39,278 bases of DNA from a virus. The DNA is taken from positions 1 to 39,278 of the IMG/VR virus record IMGVR_UViG_3300009515_000257. One strand, written 5' to 3'. The translations under genes were made by a program, and so were the position numbers. Below the pieces are notes generated by a model. The model had not been told where the DNA came from and made no database searches. It saw nothing but the letters and a program-made list of their open reading frames with translations. How positions within the stretch are numbered: the first letter of the stretch is position 1; each line of letters opens with the position of its first letter. Of this stretch, positions 13,727 to 21,197 are shown one piece after another.

Positions 13727-14458
13727 ATGTCGAAAGAGCTTACGAAAGCGGAAGAGAAGAAGTTGGCGAAATTTTCAGGACTGATGGACTCAACACCAGT
13801 GGACTCAAAGGATATCCTACTGTCCAAGCTGCTACTGATGCAGCCAGTGAGCGAGCTGGTGGCGCAGGAAAAAGCCAAGTCTGGCCAGATCGTCGGTAGC
13901 GTTGACTCCAACATACTGGCGGACAAGGAAGAAACCGTTGAGGTGATCCTATTTGGTGCCAACAAGTCTTGGGTCAAGTTCAAGCAAACCAAAGGCAAAC
14001 CTGAGTTTGTATCCCAGGAGCCTTTCACCGTGGCCAATGCCAGCACACCACGGGAAGAATTGATAGACGGTGAAGAGCACATCAACTATGAGTGCATAAA
14101 TTATTTTGCGCTGCTTCCACAAGATATAAAGGAAGGGAATGCAACACCTTACGCCATCCAGTTTAGGTCAACATCCTATAAGACCGGCAAGAAGCTGGAA
14201 ACGTGCCGAGCAAAATTGGAGAGGTTTAAAAAGCCACTAGCGTTCAAGACCTTCAAGCTTGGCTCCAAGCAGGTTGAAAACGATAAAGGACGATTCTTCG
14301 AGTTCACAGCGGAGGAGGGACGCGATACCACCGTGGATGAGCTAGAAGCGGTTGACCCTTGGTTTACCATGGTCCAGGAAGCTCACGTCAAAGTGGACAA
14401 CAGGGACTTAGAGCGTGAAGTTGGCACCGATGAAGCACGCGCAGACGACACATTTTAG
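13727..14458 (+). CDS. Probable ssDNA-binding protein (acidic C-terminal tail)
   Basis: 243 residues. The middle looks like an OB-type beta-rich region (EETVEVILFGANKSWVKFK ... INYECINYFALLPQDIKEG ... YAIQFRSTSYKTGKKL). The protein ends in an acidic tail with a terminal aromatic, DEARADDTF, which is the hallmark of SSB-like proteins that recruit partners. Context supports it: it lies between a helicase block and the exonuclease/polymerase genes, is under its own promoter P3, and has a strong AAGGAG. It lacks a clear classical SSB signature, so this is inference from tail, size and position. Basic/aromatic patches (FKKPLAFKTFKLGSK) would suit DNA contact. Confidence 0.5.
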   Translation: MSKELTKAEEKKLAKFSGLMDSTPVDSKDILLSKLLLMQPVSELVAQEKAKSGQIVGSVDSNILADKEETVEVILFGANKSWVKFKQTKGKPEFVSQEPFTVANASTPREELIDGEEHINYECINYFALLPQDIKEGNATPYAIQFRSTSYKTGKKLETCRAKLERFKKPLAFKTFKLGSKQVENDKGRFFEFTAEEGRDTTVDELEAVDPWFTMVQEAHVKVDNRDLEREVGTDEARADDTF

Positions 14459-14506
14459 AAATGGGGTAGTGGGTCCCGCGCTTAGGCGTACATCCAAACT
14501 CCCCAG

Positions 14507-14539
14507 GGGGCGGGGGCAGTCATACCCTCCCCCCGCCCC
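14507..14539 (+). other. Very GC-rich 10-bp hairpin after the SSB-like gene
   Basis: GGGGCGGGGG (14507-14516) pairs perfectly with CCCCCGCCCC (14530-14539), loop 13 nt, in an otherwise AT-leaning phage. No U-tract follows, so it is not a textbook terminator. It sits 25 bp before the next gene's start and may stop or pause transcription, or mark an RNA cleavage end. Confidence 0.6.
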
Positions 14540-14564
14540 AACCTAACAACGAAAGGATAAGAAA

Positions 14565-14867
14565 ATGTCAAAAGGACCAACAGAATCAACGTTAAAGAGG
14601 TACAAGAAGGCAAAAGCTTTAATGGGTAAAGGGTTTACACTGAGGGAGGCTTCAGATAAAGCAGGTATAGCTACAAGTCAGGTTTATAAGGTTAATAAAT
14701 TCTTAAATGGTAAAACAAAAACTGTAGAGCCTAAACATCGTCGAATCACCAAACGTAAAGTAAAAACGGTTGAGATACCGGAACCGACCACCAACCATAA
14801 GGTAGCAGCCATCGTGGGCAGTCCTAAAGATGTGGCTAACTTTTTGGAGAACTTCAATGTCCAGTAA
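14565..14867 (+). CDS. Helix-turn-helix DNA-binding protein
   Basis: 100 residues. The segment STLKRYKKAKALMGKGFTLREASDKAGIATSQVYKVNKFL has the two-helix pattern of resolvase/Hin-like or Helix_turn_helix_7 domains. It is followed by a strongly basic linker (KHRRITKRKVKTV) and a C-terminal VAAIVGSPKDVANFLENF. Likely a small regulator or DNA-architectural protein. Strong AAAGGATAAG upstream. Overlaps the next gene by 11 nt. Confidence 0.6.
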   Translation: MSKGPTESTLKRYKKAKALMGKGFTLREASDKAGIATSQVYKVNKFLNGKTKTVEPKHRRITKRKVKTVEIPEPTTNHKVAAIVGSPKDVANFLENFNVQ

Positions 14868-15183
14868 CAGGTTACTTCATATCTTTTTTGGAATAAACCT
14901 GGGTAACGGACACAACGGGCTATCCAAAATCGTGGGCCAGCGCAAGCTGGCTGCCATGAAGACAGGCGACTGTATACTGTTTATCAACCGAGCCCAGACT
15001 GCGCTCAAGATGTTTTCTGGGACAGGGGACTTGCTCCTTCACTATAAGGTCCCTAGGCATCTTGGGCGACTTAACCCAACTACCATACGCCACCTTCCCA
15101 ACTATGTTAACGGCGGGACCATTAATTATAAGGGGGCTTTAAAGAAGGCTCTAACGGAGCAGCTGGCTAGAAGGTATACGTGA
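14857..15183 (+). CDS. Hypothetical protein
   Basis: 108 residues from the ATG at 14857 (MSSNRLLHIFFGINLGNGH); the frame extends upstream to 14830, but no Shine-Dalgarno supports that. Basic, with LSKIVGQRKLAAMKTGDCILFINRA in the middle. Family not recognised. Overlaps both neighbours by a few bases. Confidence 0.55.
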   Translation: MSSNRLLHIFFGINLGNGHNGLSKIVGQRKLAAMKTGDCILFINRAQTALKMFSGTGDLLLHYKVPRHLGRLNPTTIRHLPNYVNGGTINYKGALKKALTEQLARRYT

Positions 15184-15425
15184 GAAAATGGTTTGGAAAA
15201 ATTTATGAGACTGACAATGGAAGATGGCGGATCGAAGTATACAGGACTCTTATCCCCGGATATATTCGGGGCTGGCTCACTAACATTAAGTCTGGTAGCC
15301 GTTTTGTTTTTTCTGTTACTCCATGGGGGAGGGTAAGCTACATGAGGGAATATAAAACCCCCAATGGTATACCCAAGTACATGGATGAATTTTTAACTAA
15401 CTTAAGGGAGGATCTATTGGGTTAA
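15180..15425 (+). CDS. Small basic, Trp-rich hypothetical protein
   Basis: 81 residues, GTG start at 15180 overlapping the previous stop. Beta-like with several Trp, Tyr and Arg (WFGKIYETDNGRWRIEVYR ... RGWLTNIKSGSRFVF). No family recognised. Confidence 0.5.
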   Translation: MRKWFGKIYETDNGRWRIEVYRTLIPGYIRGWLTNIKSGSRFVFSVTPWGRVSYMREYKTPNGIPKYMDEFLTNLREDLLG

Positions 15426-15457
15426 CTCAGTGTTGTTGTGTATTTGCCTGTCAGATA

Positions 15458-15473
15458 GGGGGCAGTAGCCCCC
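15458..15473 (+). promoter_or_regulatory. Perfect 6-bp GC hairpin upstream of exonuclease gene
   Basis: GGGGGC-AGTA-GCCCCC, a tetraloop hairpin ending 8 bases before the AAGGAG of the dnaQ-like gene. No U-tract. Similar G/C hairpins precede the genes at 14565 and 18619. Confidence 0.5.
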
Positions 15474-15490
15474 AACTTTAAGGAGATAGT

Positions 15491-16213
15491 ATGCTGCTTT
15501 TGGGTGTTGATGTTGAGACAACTGGGCTAAGTTTTGAAAACGATAAGATAACAGAGCTGGGGATGGTTCTCTACGATACCGAGCTAAATATGCCGGTAAA
15601 ATTTTACGATGAATTTGTAAAGTGTGGGATGCCTATACCCGAGGAAATTGTCAAGCTGACCGGGATTACAGATGAGTTGGTGGTCAAGTACGGTGTCCCC
15701 GCACAGAAGGCCATGCAGGCATTTATAAAATTCTCTTATGTAGCAGACTATATTGTAGCTCATAATGCCCCCTTCGATAGAGGCATGATAGAAGCTGAAC
15801 TAAAGGTACAAAAATTTAACGAACTGGCGGACAGACATTGGATAGACACTAGTGTAGACGTACCCTATCCGCCAGGCATCAAAACGCGCAAGCTGCAGCA
15901 CCTAGGACCTGACCATGGTTTCCTAAATCCATGGAGCCACCGGGCTGTTTTTGATGTTTTATCGATGCTGAAGGTACTTAGTTTTTATGATATCAATGAC
16001 GTTGCCAGGGTATCAAAAGAGCCTAACGTAACGCTGATGGCCGTTTGTGAGAAACCCTGGGAAGACAATGGGGTATCAACCGGTAAAGCCAAAGAGGTTG
16101 GCTTTCGTTGGAATGGGGATAAAAAGAAATGGCTAAAAATAGTAAAAAAGTCGCAGGTGGAAAACGAGCTAAAAAATCAAGAGGTAAAAATACAAATAGT
16201 GGAGGAAGCATGA
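15491..16213 (+). CDS. DnaQ-like 3'-5' exonuclease (DEDDh)
   Basis: 240 residues. Exo I DVETTGL (residues 7-13), Exo II HNAPFDRGM (from ~90), Exo III SHRAVFDVL (from ~148) give the full DEDDh set, so it should be an active DNA/RNA 3'-5' exonuclease, for proofreading or end trimming. After ~165 comes an extra C-terminal region with AKEVGFRWNGDKKKWLKIVKK, like the small domain found after other phage DnaQ-type exonucleases. The polymerase two genes on has its own exonuclease domain, so this may serve repair or RNA-primer removal. Start with AAGGAGATAGT upstream. Its stop overlaps the next ATG. Confidence 0.85.
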   Translation: MLLLGVDVETTGLSFENDKITELGMVLYDTELNMPVKFYDEFVKCGMPIPEEIVKLTGITDELVVKYGVPAQKAMQAFIKFSYVADYIVAHNAPFDRGMIEAELKVQKFNELADRHWIDTSVDVPYPPGIKTRKLQHLGPDHGFLNPWSHRAVFDVLSMLKVLSFYDINDVARVSKEPNVTLMAVCEKPWEDNGVSTGKAKEVGFRWNGDKKKWLKIVKKSQVENELKNQEVKIQIVEEA

Positions 16214-16398
16214 ACTTAGAAAGCTTACACAGACCCAAAAGGGATGTCGTCCTATTTGCCAGGATCACCAAGCAGAATAAAAATTTTATCAAATCACTGG
16301 CTGATAAAGAGGACGTAAAAGAAGCGGCGTTAGTTGATTTTATAATCTCATCATTTAGGAAAACGAAGCGTGTTGGTCGTAAAAGAAAGGTTAGCTGA
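16210..16398 (+). CDS. Small RHH-like DNA-binding protein
   Basis: 62 residues from the ATG at 16210, which has GGAGGAAGC upstream and overlaps the exonuclease stop (ATGA). DVVLFARITKQNKNFIKSLADKED then VKEAALVDFIISSF fits a strand-helix-helix pattern. The tail is basic (RKTKRVGRKRKV). An in-frame ATG at 16129 would extend it into the exonuclease gene in another frame, which I consider unlikely. Confidence 0.55.
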   Translation: MNLESLHRPKRDVVLFARITKQNKNFIKSLADKEDVKEAALVDFIISSFRKTKRVGRKRKVS

Positions 16399-18190
16399 TG
16401 TTTGCAAGCACTTTGAAAAGGATGGCGCGTATGGGCTCGATACTGAAACCACTGGACTACGAGTTTATAGCGGTGACCGCCTGTTTAGCCTTATCCTTAG
16501 TGATCATGATGGGGCTTATTATTTTAACTTTCAGCAGTATCCCGATATAGATGATTGCTTTGTCTTGGACCGGGAGGAAACTTTTAAGCTACTCACACCA
16601 GCCTTTAGCAACCCAGAAACCACCTGGTATGTTGCGAACGCCAAGTTTGATATGGGAATGCTTGCTCGGGAGGGAGCATACCTTTCAGGGACGGTCAGGG
16701 ACACAGAAGTCTCTGGCCGTCTTATTTTCAACAAGCACTTTCAGTATGGACTAGCAGCCTCTGCGGAGAGGGTAGGTCTTGAAAAGAGCCAGGAGGTGGA
16801 CGACTATATTAAAAAGAATCGTCTATACTCCTGGCTCAAAGCTCCCGGTAAAACTAAAAAAGCCAAGCAGCCGCATTATGACAGAGTGCCGTTTGAGATC
16901 ATAGCTCCCTACGGTGAAACCGATGGCACAATTGTTAGGCAGATCGGGGAGAACCACGCGCAGCAGCTGGAAGAGCTGGCAAAGATCGGTGGGGACAAGT
17001 TTAAAACCCTGATGGAAAATGAATGGAGACTAACTAAAACTTGTTTTACAATGGAGCAGTGTGGTATAAAAATAGACAGAGCCTACTGCGAAGAGGCTCG
17101 CCAGCATGAACTCAGCCGCGCAGAACAAGCCGCCCAAGCATTCCAAGACCAAAGCGGGATCGAGTTTAAAGACAGCAACAAAGTATTGGCCGAAGCCTTT
17201 GACCAAGCGGGAGAAGACTATCCGACCACCGATAAGGGTAACCCATCATTTAAAGATACTGTGCTGGCTGGTTTTTCATCGCCGCTGGCGAAGCTCGTAC
17301 AAACTCACCGTGATGCTACTAAAAAGGCAAACACGTACTATGCGAACTTTCTTTATTATGCGGATGAGTCAAACCTGGTACACGCTAACATCCGGCAAGC
17401 AGGGACAGACACGGGTCGCTTTTCCTACTCAGATCCCAACCTGCAAAACCTCAGCAAAGAAGAAAACCTCGACCAAAAATATCTGATCCGCAGAGCCTTC
17501 ATACCACGTCCTAGCTATTTTTTTGCCATGCTGGACTATTCGCAACAAGAGTACAGAATGCTTTTGGACTATGCCGGGGAATTTGATGTTATCAGTAAAA
17601 TTAATCAAGAGGGGCTAGATGTCCATCAAGCTACTGCCAGCCTTATGGGGGTAGATAGAACATCAGCGAAGACTTTAAATTTTATGCTTCTCTACGGCGG
17701 CGGGGCTCAGAAGCTAGCAGCATCTTTGGGGCTGCCGCTAGAGAAGGCTTTGCAGCTACGCTATAGATATTTTTCCCAGCTCCCAAAAATAAAAGGTTTG
17801 ATCCGAAGAGTAATAAAGAAAGCTGAGAGTGAGCCTATTAAAAATTGGGCTGGAAGACGTTATCATTTTGATCAGGGGTTTGCGTATAAAGCCCCCAATC
17901 ATCTAATACAAGGTGGTTGCGCGGATGTTTTGCGCTTTGCACTAAATAAGATCCATGATTTTTTAGAGGATAAAGAATCAAGACTGCTAGTAACTGTGCA
18001 CGATGAGATATTGTGCGAAATTGCTTTTGGGGAGGAGCACTTAATTCCAGACATAAAAAATATTATGGAGAATACTTACCCGCATAAGTATCTTCAGCTA
18101 ACTTGTGATGTTGACTATAGTTTAAAATCCTGGGGGGATAAAAGACCGTGGAATTTAGAAGAGTGCCGAGCTTCCCAGAATATGAAGTAA
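16370..18190 (+). CDS. Family A DNA polymerase with 3'-5' exonuclease domain
   Basis: 606 residues. The N-terminal exonuclease domain has YGLDTETTGLR (~21-31) and NAKFDMGML (exo II). The polymerase domain has motif A LDYSQQEYR (from ~388), motif B RTSAKTLNFMLLYGG (from ~430) and motif C VTVHDEI (from ~540). All catalytic Asp residues (motif A, HDE) and motif B Arg/Lys are present. The residue equal to E. coli Pol I Phe762 is Phe. No 5'-3' exonuclease domain. This is the phage replicative polymerase. GTG start at 16370, overlapping the previous gene by 29 nt, with AGGAAA upstream. It is the last gene before a promoter-bearing gap. Confidence 0.92.
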   Translation: MLVVKERLADVCKHFEKDGAYGLDTETTGLRVYSGDRLFSLILSDHDGAYYFNFQQYPDIDDCFVLDREETFKLLTPAFSNPETTWYVANAKFDMGMLAREGAYLSGTVRDTEVSGRLIFNKHFQYGLAASAERVGLEKSQEVDDYIKKNRLYSWLKAPGKTKKAKQPHYDRVPFEIIAPYGETDGTIVRQIGENHAQQLEELAKIGGDKFKTLMENEWRLTKTCFTMEQCGIKIDRAYCEEARQHELSRAEQAAQAFQDQSGIEFKDSNKVLAEAFDQAGEDYPTTDKGNPSFKDTVLAGFSSPLAKLVQTHRDATKKANTYYANFLYYADESNLVHANIRQAGTDTGRFSYSDPNLQNLSKEENLDQKYLIRRAFIPRPSYFFAMLDYSQQEYRMLLDYAGEFDVISKINQEGLDVHQATASLMGVDRTSAKTLNFMLLYGGGAQKLAASLGLPLEKALQLRYRYFSQLPKIKGLIRRVIKKAESEPIKNWAGRRYHFDQGFAYKAPNHLIQGGCADVLRFALNKIHDFLEDKESRLLVTVHDEILCEIAFGEEHLIPDIKNIMENTYPHKYLQLTCDVDYSLKSWGDKRPWNLEECRASQNMK

Positions 18191-18283
18191 GCAAAAAATA
18201 GAAATACACCCTGGCGTAACCTACCTTAACTACCCGAGAAAAAATAAAGTTAAAGTTTTTTCAAAAAATGCCGATAAAGACTC

Positions 18284-18312
18284 TTGACTTTCGGTAATAC
18301 CTAAAGTAGTAT
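18284..18312 (+). promoter_or_regulatory. Promoter P4 with GGTAATACC operator
   Basis: TTGACT (18284-18289), 17-bp spacer, TAGTAT (18307-18312). The spacer contains GGTAATACCTAAAG, whose GGTA-A-TACC is a short palindrome. The same -35 and spacer recur at 18537-18565 with one change. It lies 42 bp before the 18354 start. Confidence 0.65.
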
Positions 18313-18353
18313 TGTTCTCAGTGGCGGGCAACACCAAACAAAGGGATAAGAAA

Positions 18354-18527
18354 ATGATCAAGTTCACTAAGACTCTCGAAGAAAACACTGAAGTCAGAAT
18401 TGTAGAATTAAACAACGGCAAATTTTCTGTTGTTGTCCACGATTATGATGCTGGCACCAATTTTCCAATGGCCACTATCTTTTCTGATTACTCTAAAGCC
18501 TTGGCATATGTTGAGGCAAATAGCTAA
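18354..18527 (+). CDS. Small hypothetical protein
   Basis: 57 residues, MIKFTKTLEENTEVRIVELNNG; beta-rich, acidic, no recognised family. The ATG at 18354 has AGGGATAAG upstream; an earlier in-frame ATG at 18312 lies inside the promoter and is rejected. It has its own promoter (P4) and is followed by P5, so it is a monocistronic unit. Confidence 0.65.
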   Translation: MIKFTKTLEENTEVRIVELNNGKFSVVVHDYDAGTNFPMATIFSDYSKALAYVEANS

Positions 18528-18536
18528 AATTTTTTC

Positions 18537-18565
18537 TTGACTTTTGGTAATACCTAAAGTATCTT
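18537..18565 (+). promoter_or_regulatory. Promoter P5, twin of P4
   Basis: TTGACT (18537-18542), 17-bp spacer TTTGGTAATACCTAAAG, TATCTT (18560-18565). Identity with P4 over TTGACTTT-GGTAATACCTAAAGTA implies shared control. It would start transcription about 4 bp before the hairpin at 18576-18591. Confidence 0.65.
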
Positions 18566-18575
18566 CTTAATCACT

Positions 18576-18591
18576 GGGGCGATAAAGCCCC
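18576..18591 (+). promoter_or_regulatory. 5'-end hairpin of the DUF932 transcript
   Basis: GGGGC-GATAAA-GCCCC. From the P5 position the RNA would begin at about 18572, so this hairpin would sit at its 5' end, where such stems shield mRNA from decay. Confidence 0.4.
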
Positions 18592-18618
18592 TCCCACTTT
18601 CAATAAGGAACTAAAATT

Positions 18619-19428
18619 ATGAGAAACACAGCACTTTCAAACGAGATCATCCAACGAGTAGCACCAAGCGTATTCGCTGACGCACCTGCGCAAACCACTT
18701 CCGACAAGTATCGATTTATCCCCACTATCGAAGTTGTGGACATTATGCGCCAGTCAGGCTGGGAGCCCGTGGCAGCTTTTGAATCACGTACCCGTAAAGA
18801 AGAGCGCCAGGGTTTTCAAAAGCACATGCTTCGTTTTCGCCAGGCTAAAGATATCGGCAGGCTCTTGAGCGTGGATGAAATAATCATGGAGCAGGTTCTT
18901 ATCAATGCTCACGATGGCTCTAGCAGCTTCCAATGGTCTTCAGGCTTTTTCCGCTGCTTTTGTGACAATCAGTGTACTACAAAAATCGGCAACGCTGAGG
19001 AGATGCGCGTTCGCCACGTTGGTTATGATGCGGACAATGTGATCGATATTACTGAGCGAGTAGCTACTGAGTTGCTCCCCGCCCAAGCCGAAAGCATCAA
19101 TGAGATGCAGCAGATCAAGCTAACGGACAGAGAACAGCTGGTGCTAGCCTCTGCCGCTATCCCCCTTCGTTGGGATACCGAGAAAAAATCAGCTCCTATC
19201 GAGCCTGTTCAGTTGCTTAGATCCCGCCGCTGGGATGATCGAAAAGATGATTTATTTACTACCTACAATCGGATACAAGAAAATATGATCCGTGGTGGCT
19301 TGGCTGGAAGGGATGCGAATAACCGTCGCCGCCGTACCAGGGGAGTTAACTCGGTAACCGAAGATGTTAGGTTGAACAAAGCTCTCTGGACGCTAGCAGA
19401 GCAAATGAAAGAATTAAAGAATGGCTAA
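18619..19428 (+). CDS. DUF932 phage/plasmid-like protein
   Basis: 269 residues. Matches the DUF932/TIGR03299 type of plasmid- and phage-borne proteins: FIPTIEVVDIMRQSGWEPV near the N-terminus, KHMLRFRQ ... EIIMEQVLINAHDGSSSFQWSSGFFRCFCDNQ in the middle, and a Lys/Arg-rich C-terminal part (NNRRRRTRGVNSVTEDVRLNKALW). The biochemical role is unknown; it is often near recombination or anti-host genes. Own promoter P5; AAGGAACTAAAATT precedes the ATG. Overlaps the next gene by 8 nt. Confidence 0.85.
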   Translation: MRNTALSNEIIQRVAPSVFADAPAQTTSDKYRFIPTIEVVDIMRQSGWEPVAAFESRTRKEERQGFQKHMLRFRQAKDIGRLLSVDEIIMEQVLINAHDGSSSFQWSSGFFRCFCDNQCTTKIGNAEEMRVRHVGYDADNVIDITERVATELLPAQAESINEMQQIKLTDREQLVLASAAIPLRWDTEKKSAPIEPVQLLRSRRWDDRKDDLFTTYNRIQENMIRGGLAGRDANNRRRRTRGVNSVTEDVRLNKALWTLAEQMKELKNG

Positions 19429-19648
19429 CAGAATGGGGCGACCGCCCCTTCCCCCCGGGGAGAAAAAGGAAAAGCTACATTTCAGCTTGGACTCGGATCT
19501 GGTAGACTTTTTAAATACACTAGAAAAAGGTAAAAGGTCTGACTTTGTTAATAAAGCTGTACGCTCCCGGATGCGCTCTAGGATGGCGCTAGAAAGACAA
19601 CGTGCAATCAGAGACAAGGCTAAAAGAAAAGGTTTTATCCGATCTTAA
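19421..19648 (+). CDS. RHH-like small basic protein
   Basis: 75 residues. KLHFSLDSDLVDFLNTLEKGKRSDFVNKAV has the strand-helix-helix pattern of Arc/CopG-type DNA binders, with a GRPPLPPGEKK basic N-terminal arm and a long Arg-rich tail (RSRMRSRMALERQRAIRDK). Its frame overlaps the nuclease gene for 47 nt. Confidence 0.6.
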   Translation: MANRMGRPPLPPGEKKEKLHFSLDSDLVDFLNTLEKGKRSDFVNKAVRSRMRSRMALERQRAIRDKAKRKGFIRS

Positions 19649-19910
19649 AACCCTGCCGAATACCTGGGCCACTAAAATCCAGCAAGTATCGATAGGCGGT
19701 ACCCCTGATATCATAGCCTGTATCAGGGGTTACTTCGTTGCTATTGAACTAAAGCGGAACAAAAAAGAAAAGCCAACAGGTCTTCAAGAATACAACATGG
19801 TGAGAATCCTAAAAGCCGATGGCCAGGTTTTTGTAGTCTACCCAGAAAACTGGGCTAAGATTTTTCGCCACCTCGAGCGGCTATCACTTTATGGAAACAT
19901 TGAAGACTAA
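19602..19910 (+). CDS. VRR-NUC domain nuclease
   Basis: 102 residues, a minimal VRR-NUC (PD-(D/E)xK) nuclease: GGTPDIIACIRGYFVAIELKRNKKEKPTGLQ carries the catalytic Asp, Glu-Leu-Lys and Gln. Proteins of this size are common in phages, where a stand-alone VRR-NUC cuts flap or junction DNA. GTG start at 19602, inside the preceding gene. Last gene of the plus block; its 3' end overlaps the PDZ gene, which comes from the other strand, by 27 nt. Confidence 0.85.
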   Translation: MQSETRLKEKVLSDLKTLPNTWATKIQQVSIGGTPDIIACIRGYFVAIELKRNKKEKPTGLQEYNMVRILKADGQVFVVYPENWAKIFRHLERLSLYGNIED

Positions 19911-20279
19911 TTTTTTGCCGCGTCTAATCAGTGTAAAACTTACCTCATCTTGGTACCGAGCCCACTTGAGCATGTGAACGGCTACCGCTGGCGAGTCGAG
20001 CTGAATATCATCAACATGGGTTATAACGTCACCCTCTTTGATACCCACCACATGGAAGATAGATCTTTCGGTGAAGTCGAACAGCTCCCACCCTATGATC
20101 GTCCCGTCCTCGTCCCTGACCGCTTCTGATTGTGCTTGCATCAGGATCTCCACCAGCCCCTCATTTAAAGCATGGTAGTAGGCCATATCATCGATGGTTA
20201 TTTTCTGACCAGTTCGGTCAACTTTGTAGTCCGCATATGCAACACTGGTGAAAAACAAAAAAATCAGTAAACCCTTCAT
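19884..20279 (-). CDS. Secreted PDZ-domain protein resembling the GspC C-terminus
   Basis: 131 residues with a signal peptide (MKGLLIFLFFTSVAYA-DYK). The mature part ends in a PDZ fold like that of type II secretion GspC proteins: SIFHVVGIKEGDVITHVDDIQLDSPAVAVHMLKWARYQDEVSFTLIRRGKK. The ATG at 20279 is chosen because AAGGAGGAAGC precedes it and the signal peptide starts there. It overlaps the amidase stop (ATGA), so the two are co-translated. No transmembrane or protease domain accompanies the PDZ. It could modulate host secretion or envelope assembly, or help lysis; unproven. Confidence 0.65.
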   Translation of the reverse strand: MKGLLIFLFFTSVAYADYKVDRTGQKITIDDMAYYHALNEGLVEILMQAQSEAVRDEDGTIIGWELFDFTERSIFHVVGIKEGDVITHVDDIQLDSPAVAVHMLKWARYQDEVSFTLIRRGKKLVFNVSIK

Positions 20280-20872
20280 GCTTCCTCCTTGCACGTTTGC
20301 CTAAGTTCTTCCATGGTAAAGCTGGTAATCCCCCCGGGGTCTACTTTGCGCCCCGGTGGTATGCAGCATTCATCGTGTCCGCAGATACCCTTGGAGGGGA
20401 TGCCCCTTTTTACCAGCCATTTACACAATTTTATCAGGGATTCCTCTTGGGGTTCAGTAGCCTTGTCCCACAAGGCTCCACCCTGCCGCCGCCAATCTGC
20501 CCCGTGGACCTGTCCCCCGGTCCAGTTCTTCCCATCCTCATCCAGGAGCCCCCATGAGAGTAGCGCAATGGATATATGAGAGCGGTTTGGGCTCCGGTTC
20601 TGCCAAGATGCCTTCCCAGCATGGTGGACTCTATGGGTCAATTTAGCAGTCTGTACGATCATCCCATCCCGCTCTATGATAAAATGATAGTTTAGCCCCC
20701 GAATCATCAAGGTTTCATGGGTAGCCTCGAGCGACCTGCTTGCTGTATAATGGACTGTTATCCCTGAGGGATCTCTCTTTGCAAAGTATCCGACCAAATT
20801 GCTGGAAGGTGATAGCATCATACCAGCGTAGGGATAGAACTCCGGCAGCTTAGCTATTTTGTACTTAGCCAT
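20276..20872 (-). CDS. N-acetylmuramoyl-L-alanine amidase (Amidase_2), endolysin
   Basis: 198 residues. Amidase_2/T7-lysozyme-like fold: ITVHYTASRSLEATHE (first zinc His, ~40), NYHFIIERDGMIVQTAKLTHRVHHAGKASW (second His region), SHISIALLSWG, and GHDECCIPPGRKVDPG with the final His/Cys ligand set. It cleaves the amide bond between MurNAc and L-Ala to lyse the cell at the end of infection. No signal peptide, so it needs a holin or another route. The ATG at 20872 has GAGGAAAT upstream; the ORF reaches 20926 but nothing supports the longer form. Confidence 0.9.
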   Translation of the reverse strand: MAKYKIAKLPEFYPYAGMMLSPSSNLVGYFAKRDPSGITVHYTASRSLEATHETLMIRGLNYHFIIERDGMIVQTAKLTHRVHHAGKASWQNRSPNRSHISIALLSWGLLDEDGKNWTGGQVHGADWRRQGGALWDKATEPQEESLIKLCKWLVKRGIPSKGICGHDECCIPPGRKVDPGGITSFTMEELRQTCKEEA

Positions 20873-20935
20873 TAATTTCCTCAATTTTCTACCGATAGAA
20901 ATAATGAATGACTTCTCCCCAAGCATTTTTCTGAA

Positions 20936-20995
20936 GAGGGGCTGGCGTCACCGTCCTATCGACGCTACAGGTCACGTTAAACGGCGCAGCCCCTC
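20936..20995 (-). ncRNA. Candidate compact structured RNA upstream of endolysin gene
   Basis: In the 151-bp gap before the amidase start, GAGGGGCTG (20936-20944) pairs perfectly with CAGCCCCTC (20987-20995). Inside, GCGTC (20945-20949)/GACGC (20961-20965) form a hairpin. Its loop (ACGG on the minus strand) can pair with CCGT of the single-stranded part next to the outer helix, which would make a pseudoknot. A closed 9-bp helix around a hairpin and a possible pseudoknot is riboswitch- or ribozyme-like. It would lie in the late transcript, 64 bp before the endolysin ATG. I do not recognise the class. Confidence 0.45.
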
Positions 20996-21023
20996 AAGCT
21001 CCCAGATAGAAAGCTCTCTTACA

Positions 21024-21197
21024 TTATACATTTAATCGCAGGTATTTTTTACGTTCGCGGGCTTTTTGGATAGTCTGTGTAGCCTTAGCCAGTTCCGCTA
21101 ATTGCTCGGCTTGGGAGCACTTTTTATGCTCCCTTAGGTATTTTATAAATTCTCTAGCGAGTGCCAAAGCTGCTAAAATTACCTTCGCCCAGGTCAT
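21024..21197 (-). CDS. Small protein with amphipathic N-terminus
   Basis: 57 residues, MTWAKVILAALALAREFIKY then Lys/Arg/Gln-rich helix (ATQTIQKARERKKYLRL). ATG overlaps the preceding stop (ATGA). Position in the lysis region and the N-terminal hydrophobic segment allow a spanin- or antiholin-like role, but no family motif is seen. Confidence 0.55.
   Translation of the reverse strand: MTWAKVILAALALAREFIKYLREHKKCSQAEQLAELAKATQTIQKARERKKYLRLNV

Noticed and set aside
16129-16209. Extended start for the RHH-like gene at 16129
   Set aside because: The 81-nt extension overlaps the exonuclease gene; the Shine-Dalgarno supports the ATG at 16210.
19884-19910. Bidirectional terminator at the convergent gene ends
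   Set aside because: No GC stem with flanking A/T runs was found in the overlap.
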